Shown: positions 27,069 through 35,160 of the stretch, piece after piece | Layout of the letters: each line of letters begins with the position of its first letter | How positions within the stretch are numbered: position 1 is the stretch's first letter | Origin: an uncultured Clostridia bacterium | GTDB lineage: Bacteria > Bacillota > Clostridia > UBA1381 | Direction of reading: 5' to 3' | DNA length: 64,000 bases | Assembly (NCBI GenBank): GCA_934489015.1 | Contig: CAKSSN010000008.1 | Coordinates: forward strand, 1 to 64,000 | Notes under the pieces: generated by a model | What the model saw: only the letters and a program-made list of their open reading frames with translations | What the model was told of the DNA's origin: nothing | Database searches by the model: none | Program-made: the position numbers and the translations under genes

Positions 27069-29252
27069 ATGATATTCAAATGTAAAATATGCGGCGGAGA
27101 GTTAAATGTTGAAAGAGGACAAAGTATAGTCGAGTGCGAATACTGCGGCGTTAAGCAGACTTTGCCGAAATTTTTCGATGAAAATGTAAAACTTATGTAC
27201 GACAGGGCAAACAATTATCTGCTTCACAGCGAGTTTGACAAAGCAGAAAATATATTCAATCAAATTCTGTTTGCCGACAAAGAGGATGCAGACGCATATT
27301 GGGGGCTGGTACTTTGTAAATACGGCATTTCATATGTCAAAGATCCGAAAACGGGAAAATATATCCCGACCTGTAACCGTACATATTATTCATCGATTTT
27401 TGATGATGAAAACTACAAAAATGCAATAAAATACGCAAACAAAGAAAAAGCAGAACTGTTTAAAGCGGACGCAAGAACAATAGACGATATTCAGCACGGC
27501 ATTATTGCAATTTCAAAAAAAGAAAAGCCGTTTGATATTTTTATTTCCTACAAAGAAACAGACTTAAACGGCGGACGGACAAAAGACAGCATCGCCGCAC
27601 AGGATTTGTACGAAAAGCTGACAAACGAGGGCTACAAAGTATTCTTCTCGCGAATTACGCTTGAAGATAAAATCGGGACGGAATATGAGCCGTATATTTA
27701 TGCCGCACTTGCGTCAAGCCGCGTGATGATTACCGTCTGTTCATCAAAAGAAAATATCGAATCCGTATGGGTAAAAAACGAGTGGTCGAGATTTTTCTCG
27801 TTTTCGCAAAAGGATAGCACGAAAACAATACTGCCGCTTTATTTTGATATGGATAAATCGGAACTGCCGGACGAATTTGCACATCTGCCGTCATACGATA
27901 TGAAAACAGATGGGTTTGAACAGGATCTCATCAGAGGCATTAAAAAGCTGATACCGCTCCCGATAATGGAAAAGGAGCGCAGAGAAAAGAGAAAGAAGAT
28001 TTTCAAAAAAATCGGGATCGGAGCGACAGCCTGCCTTGTCATTGCCGCAATATGCATGATTCCGTGGTTTATGAAGCTGCCTGACTATAACGCCGCAATG
28101 CAGCTTTATTACGATAAAAATTATCCCGAAGCCGCTTGGGCATTTGCCGATTTGGGCAAGTACAGAAAATCGCGGGAAATGAAAGATGAATGTGAAAAAA
28201 GCTGGAGAAAAGGCTTAGCAACAGTTGTTACAGATAATTACTATATCTCTCAAAACGGATATATTGAAAGCTATGACGAGCAAGGGCTCGAACAAGATCT
28301 TAACTCAGCAAATCACGGCAATATAATATCAATTTTATTTACTCACGGTTTTTTGCTACCTGATGATAATAATGATATTGAAACCGTCTATAACGGTTTA
28401 TACGCTTTATACGAGGATGGAACATATTCCAATTCCTATGTAAATAAAATTATGGAAAATATTGATTCAAACAATGTAGCAAAAAGCGAATACAATACAA
28501 TAACATACAATGAAAATGATGTTATTCAGCTGATACCTCTCGGAATAAAATCAGCAACGGCCGATAACAGCATAATGTTAGCATTAAATTCGGACGGCAC
28601 AGTGCAATATCACAAGACATGGGACAAATTTAACACTAACGATGACTGGCTCAAAAGCATATTATCATGGAAAAATATAGTCAAGATATATGCATACGGC
28701 CCTTATGATGATTATCATATAGTTATCGGAATTACATCAAACGGCAAGATAAAAACGGCTGTCAGCAGCAATCAGTCCTATTATTACGCTCCAAACACTA
28801 TGCTTAGCTATACAATATCCGATGACTTAAATACACTGAATGAATTGGATAAAATAAAAAATATTGATTTGCGTATTAACAGAGTATACGATAACAGGCA
28901 AATAAACAATAATATGATTTATTTCGACTTTGCCGCATTGAATGATAATTGCCTGGCTTGCTGCTTTAAAGGTGAATACAGCGAGCAGAAAATTGACAGC
29001 TCTTTAAAAACCATAGAATTGGGATTTAAATATACAGAAAGCGTCAATTCAGAATCATTTTTGTATTCGTTATATAAAGACGGAAGGTTTATCGGAAATG
29101 ATAAGCTTTTACTGAAAGATGTTACATATATACAAAACGGATATGCAATTAAAAATTCGGGAGAAGTATATAAATATTTCTGTAACAATGATGCGGAAGT
29201 TAAACCATTAAATATCAAAACCCGCGTATACAGCGAATGGGAAGAAAGGTGA
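27069..29252 (+). CDS. Zinc-ribbon / TIR / transmembrane protein, A-type (A1)
   Basis: 727 aa. Domains in order: an N-terminal zinc ribbon (C5xxC8 and C23xxC26); a helical TPR-like segment (about 40-90); a TIR domain (about 153-285, FDIFISYKETD... with an acidic helix TEYEPYIYAAL that could hold the NADase glutamate, and SVWVKNEW); a basic stretch; one membrane helix (about 315-336); a short repeat (YNAAMQLYYDKNYPEAAWAF); and a 340-residue C-terminal domain. That last part has recurring WxNIVKI and I(T/S)SNGK strands reminiscent of RCC1-like propellers. TIR domains in bacterial immunity usually degrade NAD+; activity here is not shown. The first half is almost identical at DNA level to A2. 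Confidence 0.78.
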   Translation: MIFKCKICGGELNVERGQSIVECEYCGVKQTLPKFFDENVKLMYDRANNYLLHSEFDKAENIFNQILFADKEDADAYWGLVLCKYGISYVKDPKTGKYIPTCNRTYYSSIFDDENYKNAIKYANKEKAELFKADARTIDDIQHGIIAISKKEKPFDIFISYKETDLNGGRTKDSIAAQDLYEKLTNEGYKVFFSRITLEDKIGTEYEPYIYAALASSRVMITVCSSKENIESVWVKNEWSRFFSFSQKDSTKTILPLYFDMDKSELPDEFAHLPSYDMKTDGFEQDLIRGIKKLIPLPIMEKERREKRKKIFKKIGIGATACLVIAAICMIPWFMKLPDYNAAMQLYYDKNYPEAAWAFADLGKYRKSREMKDECEKSWRKGLATVVTDNYYISQNGYIESYDEQGLEQDLNSANHGNIISILFTHGFLLPDDNNDIETVYNGLYALYEDGTYSNSYVNKIMENIDSNNVAKSEYNTITYNENDVIQLIPLGIKSATADNSIMLALNSDGTVQYHKTWDKFNTNDDWLKSILSWKNIVKIYAYGPYDDYHIVIGITSNGKIKTAVSSNQSYYYAPNTMLSYTISDDLNTLNELDKIKNIDLRINRVYDNRQINNNMIYFDFAALNDNCLACCFKGEYSEQKIDSSLKTIELGFKYTESVNSESFLYSLYKDGRFIGNDKLLLKDVTYIQNGYAIKNSGEVYKYFCNNDAEVKPLNIKTRVYSEWEER
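27192..28021 (+). repeat. 830-bp direct repeat, copy 1 (inside A1)
   Basis: Read by eye, these 830 bases are identical to 31227-32056, offset 4035. The flanking mismatches are at 27191/31226 and 28022/32057. The tract covers the TPR-like segment, the TIR domain and the basic juxtamembrane stretch. Similarity continues on both sides with scattered substitutions, to the start codons and to about 28215, and then drops sharply. Confidence 0.9.
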
Positions 29253-29258
29253 AAATTA

Positions 29259-31082
29259 ATGAAATGTCGTTTATGCGGAGGAACTTTAAAATATAATAAC
29301 GGTGTATATATCTGCGACAATTGCGGAAATAAAGAAAACACAGAAAATTTTTTTGAAGATATACAGGTTTTTATATGCTACACCGAAACAGATGAAAACG
29401 GCAAGCGAAGCAGGGACAGCGTTATAGCTCAGGAACTTTACAAAAAAATCACAGCCGCCGGTATAAACGTTTTCTTTCAAAGGGTTACCGCTGACGGTTT
29501 ATTCGGAAATGAATATATTGATGCATATGAAGCTGCATTAAATAAATCAAAAATTGTATTAATTCTCGGAACACAAACTGATTACTTTGAGAATTTAACC
29601 GAAAATTATTATGAAAAAATCAAGGATAAAATCATAATTCCTGTCTTTTACGGCATTTCGCCTCATGATCTGCCGAAAGAATTACGTTCATTACAAGCCG
29701 TAAATTATGAGATTATAGGTGCGGATATTGATCTGACAAACAGAATTTTAAAATTACTTGGGAAAGAAAGCAGCATTAATACACACGAGATGCGCGATGC
29801 CGTAAACTCAAAAAAATTTCTGATTATAGGCATAATTATCGCATTGGTATCAGCATTTGCATTATATATCATATTCGGAACACCATATATATTAAAAAGC
29901 AAAAAATATACATACGCCGAAACGCTGACAGAACGGAAAAATTATATAAAAGCTATAGAAATACTGCACGAAATTGACGGATACAAAAATTCGGACAGTT
30001 TGTTAAATGATATATATAACAAATACGATGGCTATTTCTACAATGACGATCAAAGCGTATGCTTGCATTTGAATACGGACAACAGCAAAAAAACCGAAAT
30101 TGCAATTGAAATTTATAACGACAGTGAAACAATTATTATAAATTCATCGGCCGCAATGGATAAAGGTAAAATTAATTTTAATTTTAATAATTCGGTTAAA
30201 ACCGGTTTGGGAACAATTGTACTGGAAAACGACAAAGTAAATCTTCATTTACATATTGATACCGATAATACTGAGTTTGACCAAAGCTTTGATCTGCTGT
30301 CAAAAGCCGATGCGCCAAAAAAGAAAGCCGTAACCAAAGAAAAAATCATTGAATGGCTAAGTAGCCGAACAACCAAAGCAGACATACTTATGCAGGGATA
30401 TGAGCTGAAAAAGCAAAACGATTTGTATAGCATAGAAAACAGTGATATTAAATTACTGTTTCTAAATTATGATTTAATCAGCATGGGAAATGATCGTGAA
30501 AATAACAATTATACCACAAAGGATACCGAAGAAGAGTATTTATACGCAATCTCCGCACCCGTTGCTGTTATGATGCCGGATTTAACAAATCAGTCATCTG
30601 CATTTACCATTGAAAACGATATAATATTTTTGCCTTTTTTTGAGGCATCTATCCCTGCCGATGATTTTTTGATTTATCCTCATCGAAATTCTGATGAAGA
30701 AAATGATCTGTCAAGCGATACGACAACAGTATTTTCTTCTTCAAAAGAAGTGCTGGGAAATTATTATTGGAAAGCACTGTGCGAAAATGTTATAAGCAGA
30801 ACAATATATAACGACAGCCCAATTCAAGCAGAAATTGTAAGCGAAAATAAAGATGATTTTATCCTATGCGAAATGCAAACATATGAATATGCAAACGGAA
30901 CTAAGGATAAATATAGTCCCGGAAAATATGCTTTATATAATCTCAACAAGCAAAATCTAAAATTTACAAAAATAAAAGAATTGTCATTTGCAACCGATCC
31001 GAACGCTTCTGTATTGAAAGAGTTTTTGGGAGAATACGCAAACGGCAGTAAAACATATAAAATATTTAGCGGAATTTATTAA
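29259..31082 (+). CDS. Zinc-ribbon / TIR / transmembrane protein, B-type (B1)
   Basis: 607 aa, starting 6 bp after A1. A short zinc ribbon (C3xxC6, C19xxC22) leads directly into a TIR domain (about 36-165, VFICYTETDENGKRSRDS, GNEYIDAYEAAL). One membrane helix (about 187-207) and the short helical repeat (YAETLTERKNYIKAIEIL, YKNSD) follow. The remaining 370 residues form an unrecognised, beta-rich, acidic domain. B1 lacks the TPR-like insert of the A type. It pairs with A1 as a two-gene unit that recurs as A2-B2. The C-terminal half has no identifiable family; extracytoplasmic sensing is inference from topology. Confidence 0.75.
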   Translation: MKCRLCGGTLKYNNGVYICDNCGNKENTENFFEDIQVFICYTETDENGKRSRDSVIAQELYKKITAAGINVFFQRVTADGLFGNEYIDAYEAALNKSKIVLILGTQTDYFENLTENYYEKIKDKIIIPVFYGISPHDLPKELRSLQAVNYEIIGADIDLTNRILKLLGKESSINTHEMRDAVNSKKFLIIGIIIALVSAFALYIIFGTPYILKSKKYTYAETLTERKNYIKAIEILHEIDGYKNSDSLLNDIYNKYDGYFYNDDQSVCLHLNTDNSKKTEIAIEIYNDSETIIINSSAAMDKGKINFNFNNSVKTGLGTIVLENDKVNLHLHIDTDNTEFDQSFDLLSKADAPKKKAVTKEKIIEWLSSRTTKADILMQGYELKKQNDLYSIENSDIKLLFLNYDLISMGNDRENNNYTTKDTEEEYLYAISAPVAVMMPDLTNQSSAFTIENDIIFLPFFEASIPADDFLIYPHRNSDEENDLSSDTTTVFSSSKEVLGNYYWKALCENVISRTIYNDSPIQAEIVSENKDDFILCEMQTYEYANGTKDKYSPGKYALYNLNKQNLKFTKIKELSFATDPNASVLKEFLGEYANGSKTYKIFSGIY

Positions 31083-31103
31083 TAATATTGCGAGGTATAA
31101 ATT

Positions 31104-33140
31104 ATGATATTCAAATGTAAAATATGCGGCGGCGAGTTAAATATTGAAAGAGGACAAAGCATAGTCGAATGTGAATACTGCGGTGTAAAGCAGACTTTGC
31201 CGAAACTTTTCGATGAAAATGTAAAGCTTATGTACGACAGGGCAAACAATTATCTGCTTCACAGCGAGTTTGACAAAGCAGAAAATATATTCAATCAAAT
31301 TCTGTTTGCCGACAAAGAGGATGCAGACGCATATTGGGGGCTGGTACTTTGTAAATACGGCATTTCATATGTCAAAGATCCGAAAACGGGAAAATATATC
31401 CCGACCTGTAACCGTACATATTATTCATCGATTTTTGATGATGAAAACTACAAAAATGCAATAAAATACGCAAACAAAGAAAAAGCAGAACTGTTTAAAG
31501 CGGACGCAAGAACAATAGACGATATTCAGCACGGCATTATTGCAATTTCAAAAAAAGAAAAGCCGTTTGATATTTTTATTTCCTACAAAGAAACAGACTT
31601 AAACGGCGGACGGACAAAAGACAGCATCGCCGCACAGGATTTGTACGAAAAGCTGACAAACGAGGGCTACAAAGTATTCTTCTCGCGAATTACGCTTGAA
31701 GATAAAATCGGGACGGAATATGAGCCGTATATTTATGCCGCACTTGCGTCAAGCCGCGTGATGATTACCGTCTGTTCATCAAAAGAAAATATCGAATCCG
31801 TATGGGTAAAAAACGAGTGGTCGAGATTTTTCTCGTTTTCGCAAAAGGATAGCACGAAAACAATACTGCCGCTTTATTTTGATATGGATAAATCGGAACT
31901 GCCGGACGAATTTGCACATCTGCCGTCATACGATATGAAAACAGATGGGTTTGAACAGGATCTCATCAGAGGCATTAAAAAGCTGATACCGCTCCCGATA
32001 ATGGAAAAGGAGCGCAGAGAAAAGAGAAAGAAGATTTTCAAAAAAATCGGGATCGGCGCGACAGCCTGCCTTGTCATTGCCGCAATATGCATGATTCCGT
32101 GGTTTATGAAGCTGCCGGACTATAACGCCGCAATGCAGCTTTATTATGATAAAAATTATCCCGAAGCCGCTTGGACGTTTGCCGATTTGGGCAAGTACAG
32201 GAAATCGCAGGAAATGAAAGATAAATGCGAGAAAAGTTGGAGAAAAAGCCTGGCAACGGTAATTACATACAACTATTTGGGAGCCGACTCAGAGCTATAT
32301 TCAATAAATCCGAATGGCATTATAGAGAATGATTACGGAGCGGCACATGATGGATTGGGTTTGGATGAACACGGAAAAATAATATCTATAAATGATAACG
32401 AAAAACTATATGCATTACATGATGACGGTTATGTTGATAATGCTTCGCAAAACACAGGAATAAGTGACGAGGACTGGAATGATATTATTCAAATATCCCC
32501 CGTTTTAGATGGGAAAACAAATGTAGCTTTAAACTCTAAGGGCCAAATGCGTTACGGTAATGTTGAATGGGCATCTATTATGAATGAATGGCACAATATA
32601 GTGGAATTTAAAACATATAACGACGTTCAGCAAGGAGGAGCAATGGTAATAGGTTTGTCAAGCAACGGCAAACTATACGGCGCTGCAGACGATATAATGC
32701 AATATTATACAAAAGGAGAGTTTGACTCTATTCTATCGCAATTTGACAATGTTTTAAAATTTGATTTTTGTGTTGATATATTGTCTGATCGTACATTTGC
32801 GGAAGCCTTAAATATTGTTGCGATTACAAAAGACAAAAAAATAATTTCTTATATTGATGGTGAATTTTCGGAAAAAGAAATTGACAATGCCATTGATGTA
32901 AGTTTGGCATATGACATATACGGCGGATATAAAATTCATTATTTGAATACTGACGGAGAAATTATAAACATTGATACAAACAAATATGTATTTGAAGATA
33001 TTGTTTACATCAATGATCAATTCTATATAACACGAAGCGGTAGCGTATATTCTTCGTATTATGATGACGGTAGGATTAAGAATAATAAAGAAAATTTAAA
33101 GGCAGCTGTATACGATGAATGGATTGAGAGGCTGAATTAA
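31104..33140 (+). CDS. Zinc-ribbon / TIR / transmembrane protein, A-type (A2)
   Basis: 678 aa paralogue of A1. Residues 1 to about 380 differ from A1 at only a handful of positions (for example V14I, F35L and an Ala/Thr change in the post-membrane repeat), so zinc ribbon, TPR-like segment, TIR and membrane helix are the same. After the LATV segment the sequence diverges: the A2 C-terminal domain (about 385-678) keeps the general alternation of VALNSKG, IGLSSNGK and WxNIVEF strands, but little direct identity. That is the signature of a fixed effector joined to a changing sensor. It lies 21 bp after B1 and 1 bp before B2. Confidence 0.78.
   Translation: MIFKCKICGGELNIERGQSIVECEYCGVKQTLPKLFDENVKLMYDRANNYLLHSEFDKAENIFNQILFADKEDADAYWGLVLCKYGISYVKDPKTGKYIPTCNRTYYSSIFDDENYKNAIKYANKEKAELFKADARTIDDIQHGIIAISKKEKPFDIFISYKETDLNGGRTKDSIAAQDLYEKLTNEGYKVFFSRITLEDKIGTEYEPYIYAALASSRVMITVCSSKENIESVWVKNEWSRFFSFSQKDSTKTILPLYFDMDKSELPDEFAHLPSYDMKTDGFEQDLIRGIKKLIPLPIMEKERREKRKKIFKKIGIGATACLVIAAICMIPWFMKLPDYNAAMQLYYDKNYPEAAWTFADLGKYRKSQEMKDKCEKSWRKSLATVITYNYLGADSELYSINPNGIIENDYGAAHDGLGLDEHGKIISINDNEKLYALHDDGYVDNASQNTGISDEDWNDIIQISPVLDGKTNVALNSKGQMRYGNVEWASIMNEWHNIVEFKTYNDVQQGGAMVIGLSSNGKLYGAADDIMQYYTKGEFDSILSQFDNVLKFDFCVDILSDRTFAEALNIVAITKDKKIISYIDGEFSEKEIDNAIDVSLAYDIYGGYKIHYLNTDGEIINIDTNKYVFEDIVYINDQFYITRSGSVYSSYYDDGRIKNNKENLKAAVYDEWIERLN
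31227..32056 (+). repeat. 830-bp direct repeat, copy 2 (inside A2)
   Basis: Second copy of the identical tract described at 27192-28021. The intervening B genes are only about half identical in protein sequence, so the identity is better explained by gene conversion between A1 and A2 than by one recent duplication of the whole A-B unit. Confidence 0.9.
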
Positions 33141-33141
33141 A

Positions 33142-34713
33142 ATGAAATGCAGTGCTTGTAACGGTAATCTGAAATATGATAATGGTTCATATATTTGCGA
33201 AAATTGCGGCAATTCATATCAATTTTTGTCGTATTTTGAAAACGATGACGTATTTATTGCCTATGTTGAAAATGATGATTTGGGGAGAAGAACAAAAGAC
33301 AGCGTTATTGCTCAGGATATTTATCAAAAATTGCGGGTATTAGGTGTTAATGTTTTTTATGCCCGAATTTCTGCGGCAAATTTAGTTGGAGAGGATTATA
33401 CCAACGCTACCCAAATATCAATTGCCAATGCTAAAATAATACTTGTTGTAGGAAGCTCTGCAGAAAATTTTCAAAAGATAATTTCGGAATATGAAAATTT
33501 TTTTAATAATAAAGAAATTATTCCGATTTATTCTCAAATGAACGCTTATGATTTGCCGGATAAAATTTCAAATATACAATCTATAAATTATGATGCCGTT
33601 GGTGCAATTGCCGATGTTTCAAAAAATATATTAAAAAAATCAGGGAAATCACAAGATTTTGATGTTGTTGCAAAACAGAAAAAATCAACAAAAGTAAAAA
33701 TTAAAAGATATTTTTTAATCGGCATCGGAATGATCATTTTAATTATAAGTATGTATATTGTCTTCGGAACACATTATGTGTTAGACAGTAAAAAATATGA
33801 CTATGCTAAAAAGTTAGAGGAAAACGGCAGCTATATAAACGCACTGGAAATATATTTTGATATTGCAGATTATAAAGATGCATCCAATCGAATAAACACG
33901 ATATATGACAAATATAATGGTTATTTTAACAAAAACAATGATGAAATTACTCTATATCTTAACATTGATAAAAATATTAATTCAAAAATTAAGATTATAA
34001 GAAGCCATGATGGCGAAATCAGTAATATTCAGACCGAATCAGAGGTAGAAAATCATAGTATCGCTTTCGATTTTAAAGATGATAACGACAACAGAGGAAA
34101 AGGATATATAGAACTGACAAACACGGGAATAAAACTGAAAATTAATATGGATGAGACCACAAATGACGAAATTATCAGAGAATATGAATTTTCTGATAGG
34201 CAAGACGCGCCTGCAGAGAAAAATATATCGGCAAATGATTTAATGGATTGGTTAGATAATCTTTTCACCCTGCAAGATATACACAAAGCAGGAATAGAAA
34301 CAAAATTTATCAAAGATTTATCACTTGATGGGGATGAGAATGTATATAGCATAACAAATACTAATTACGGCATTTTGGTTAATGGAAAAAATGATGCGAA
34401 AATAGTCGGTATATACGTACCATTTGAAGATATTTTTCCTGATAATGATTTTTCTTATCTTCCGTTATATTCGGGAAATTATATTTACATACACTATAAA
34501 ACCCATATAAACACAATTGCAAATTTAAGCTATGAACTCAGCGGACAAATAACCGATTTCCCAGACAGTACTTATTTTGTTACATCAAAATATGCAATGA
34601 ACGAGTATTGGGGAGATATGTACAGTTCAGAAGATAAAGATAGGTTTTGGAAAGATTTACAGAAATCAATAACAGAATTTTGCGAATATAATCAAAAAGG
34701 CGGAATTAAGTAA
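33142..34713 (+). CDS. Zinc-ribbon / TIR / transmembrane protein, B-type (B2)
   Basis: 523 aa paralogue of B1: zinc ribbon (C3xxC6, C19xxC22), TIR (about 36-165, VFIAYVENDDLGRRTKDS, GEDYTNATQISI), membrane helix (about 190-212), repeat (YAKKLEENGSYINALEIYF) and a C-terminal domain about 85 residues shorter than in B1. B2 and B1 are roughly half identical over the TIR. In B2 the residues matching the B1 helix EYIDAYEAAL are EDYTNATQISI, so the candidate catalytic acid may be weakened. After its TAA stop the same frame continues open for 46 codons of coding-like sequence. Confidence 0.75.
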   Translation: MKCSACNGNLKYDNGSYICENCGNSYQFLSYFENDDVFIAYVENDDLGRRTKDSVIAQDIYQKLRVLGVNVFYARISAANLVGEDYTNATQISIANAKIILVVGSSAENFQKIISEYENFFNNKEIIPIYSQMNAYDLPDKISNIQSINYDAVGAIADVSKNILKKSGKSQDFDVVAKQKKSTKVKIKRYFLIGIGMIILIISMYIVFGTHYVLDSKKYDYAKKLEENGSYINALEIYFDIADYKDASNRINTIYDKYNGYFNKNNDEITLYLNIDKNINSKIKIIRSHDGEISNIQTESEVENHSIAFDFKDDNDNRGKGYIELTNTGIKLKINMDETTNDEIIREYEFSDRQDAPAEKNISANDLMDWLDNLFTLQDIHKAGIETKFIKDLSLDGDENVYSITNTNYGILVNGKNDAKIVGIYVPFEDIFPDNDFSYLPLYSGNYIYIHYKTHINTIANLSYELSGQITDFPDSTYFVTSKYAMNEYWGDMYSSEDKDRFWKDLQKSITEFCEYNQKGGIK

Positions 34714-34854
34714 CAATTAAGAAAAACACCGGACGACAGGCCGGATACAATAATCGGAAATTACGAACATTTAAGTGATGCAATAAAGGATGCCGATAAC
34801 AGTGAAAACTTAGCTGTAATTGATAATGTAGGCCATCTTATCTATATTCTGTAA
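34714..34854 (+). pseudogene. Coding remnant, probably the end of an A-type C-terminal domain
   Basis: In the same frame as B2, just past its TAA, 46 sense codons run to a second TAA (34852-34854). The translation has protein-like composition, and its segment IKDADNSENLAVIDNVG resembles the A1 segment IKSATADNSIMLALNSDG. It has no ribosome site or start of its own. It is best read as a leftover of a deleted A-type unit fused behind B2; a readthrough extension of B2 is the alternative. Confidence 0.5.
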
Positions 34855-34878
34855 TTACTTCATTGTGAAAGTATGCGA

Positions 34879-34983
34879 ATGATATTTAAATGCAAAATGT
34901 GCAGCAAAAGGTTAAATACCGAAAGAGAACATTTCTTAAACCGCACCGGTTTGTCAGTGCGGTTTTTAAAATTGGCTATATAA
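34879..34983 (+). pseudogene. Remnant of a third A-type gene (zinc-ribbon start only)
   Basis: An ATG at 34879 begins a 34-codon frame that starts MIFKCKMCSKRLNTERE, clearly the same start as A1/A2 (MIFKCKICGGELNVERG). Homology is lost after about 18 codons, and the frame then runs through a strong terminator hairpin. It keeps the first CxxC but not the second. It shows that the array once had at least one more A unit. Confidence 0.75.
34938..34967 (+). terminator. Terminator of the TIR operon
   Basis: A perfect 9-bp stem (AAACCGCAC 34938-34946 with GTGCGGTTT 34957-34965), a 10-nt loop and a T run. Confidence 0.88.
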
Positions 34984-35017
34984 TAAATGTTAGGGTCAGA
35001 AAAAAATTATTTAGCAC

Positions 35018-35046
35018 TTGACATCATCTGCGTTTTATTGTATAAT
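35018..35046 (+). promoter_or_regulatory. Promoter of hemZ
   Basis: Perfect TTGACA (35018-35023) and TATAAT (35041-35046) with 17-bp spacing. The start codon is 115 bp downstream, leaving a structured leader of roughly 105 nt. Confidence 0.88.
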
Positions 35047-35053
35047 AATTACA

Positions 35054-35160
35054 TAGGCGGCAGCGACTGATATATGTACGCTGCCGGGCGTCTGTTAAAT
35101 ATGGCGCCGTAAGTTACTTACAGCTTGCAGCCGCACAGACGCGGCGGATCGGAGATTACC
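35054..35160 (+). promoter_or_regulatory. Structured 5' leader of hemZ, possible regulatory RNA
   Basis: Two separate helices are visible: GGCAGCG (35059-35065) with CGCTGCC (35079-35085), then GCGTCTGT (35088-35095) with ACAGACGC (35135-35142). The second encloses a smaller hairpin GTAAG/CTTAC (35109-35121). The GC-rich stems stand out from the AT-rich flank. It does not match a riboswitch class I can name from sequence alone. Confidence 0.5.
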
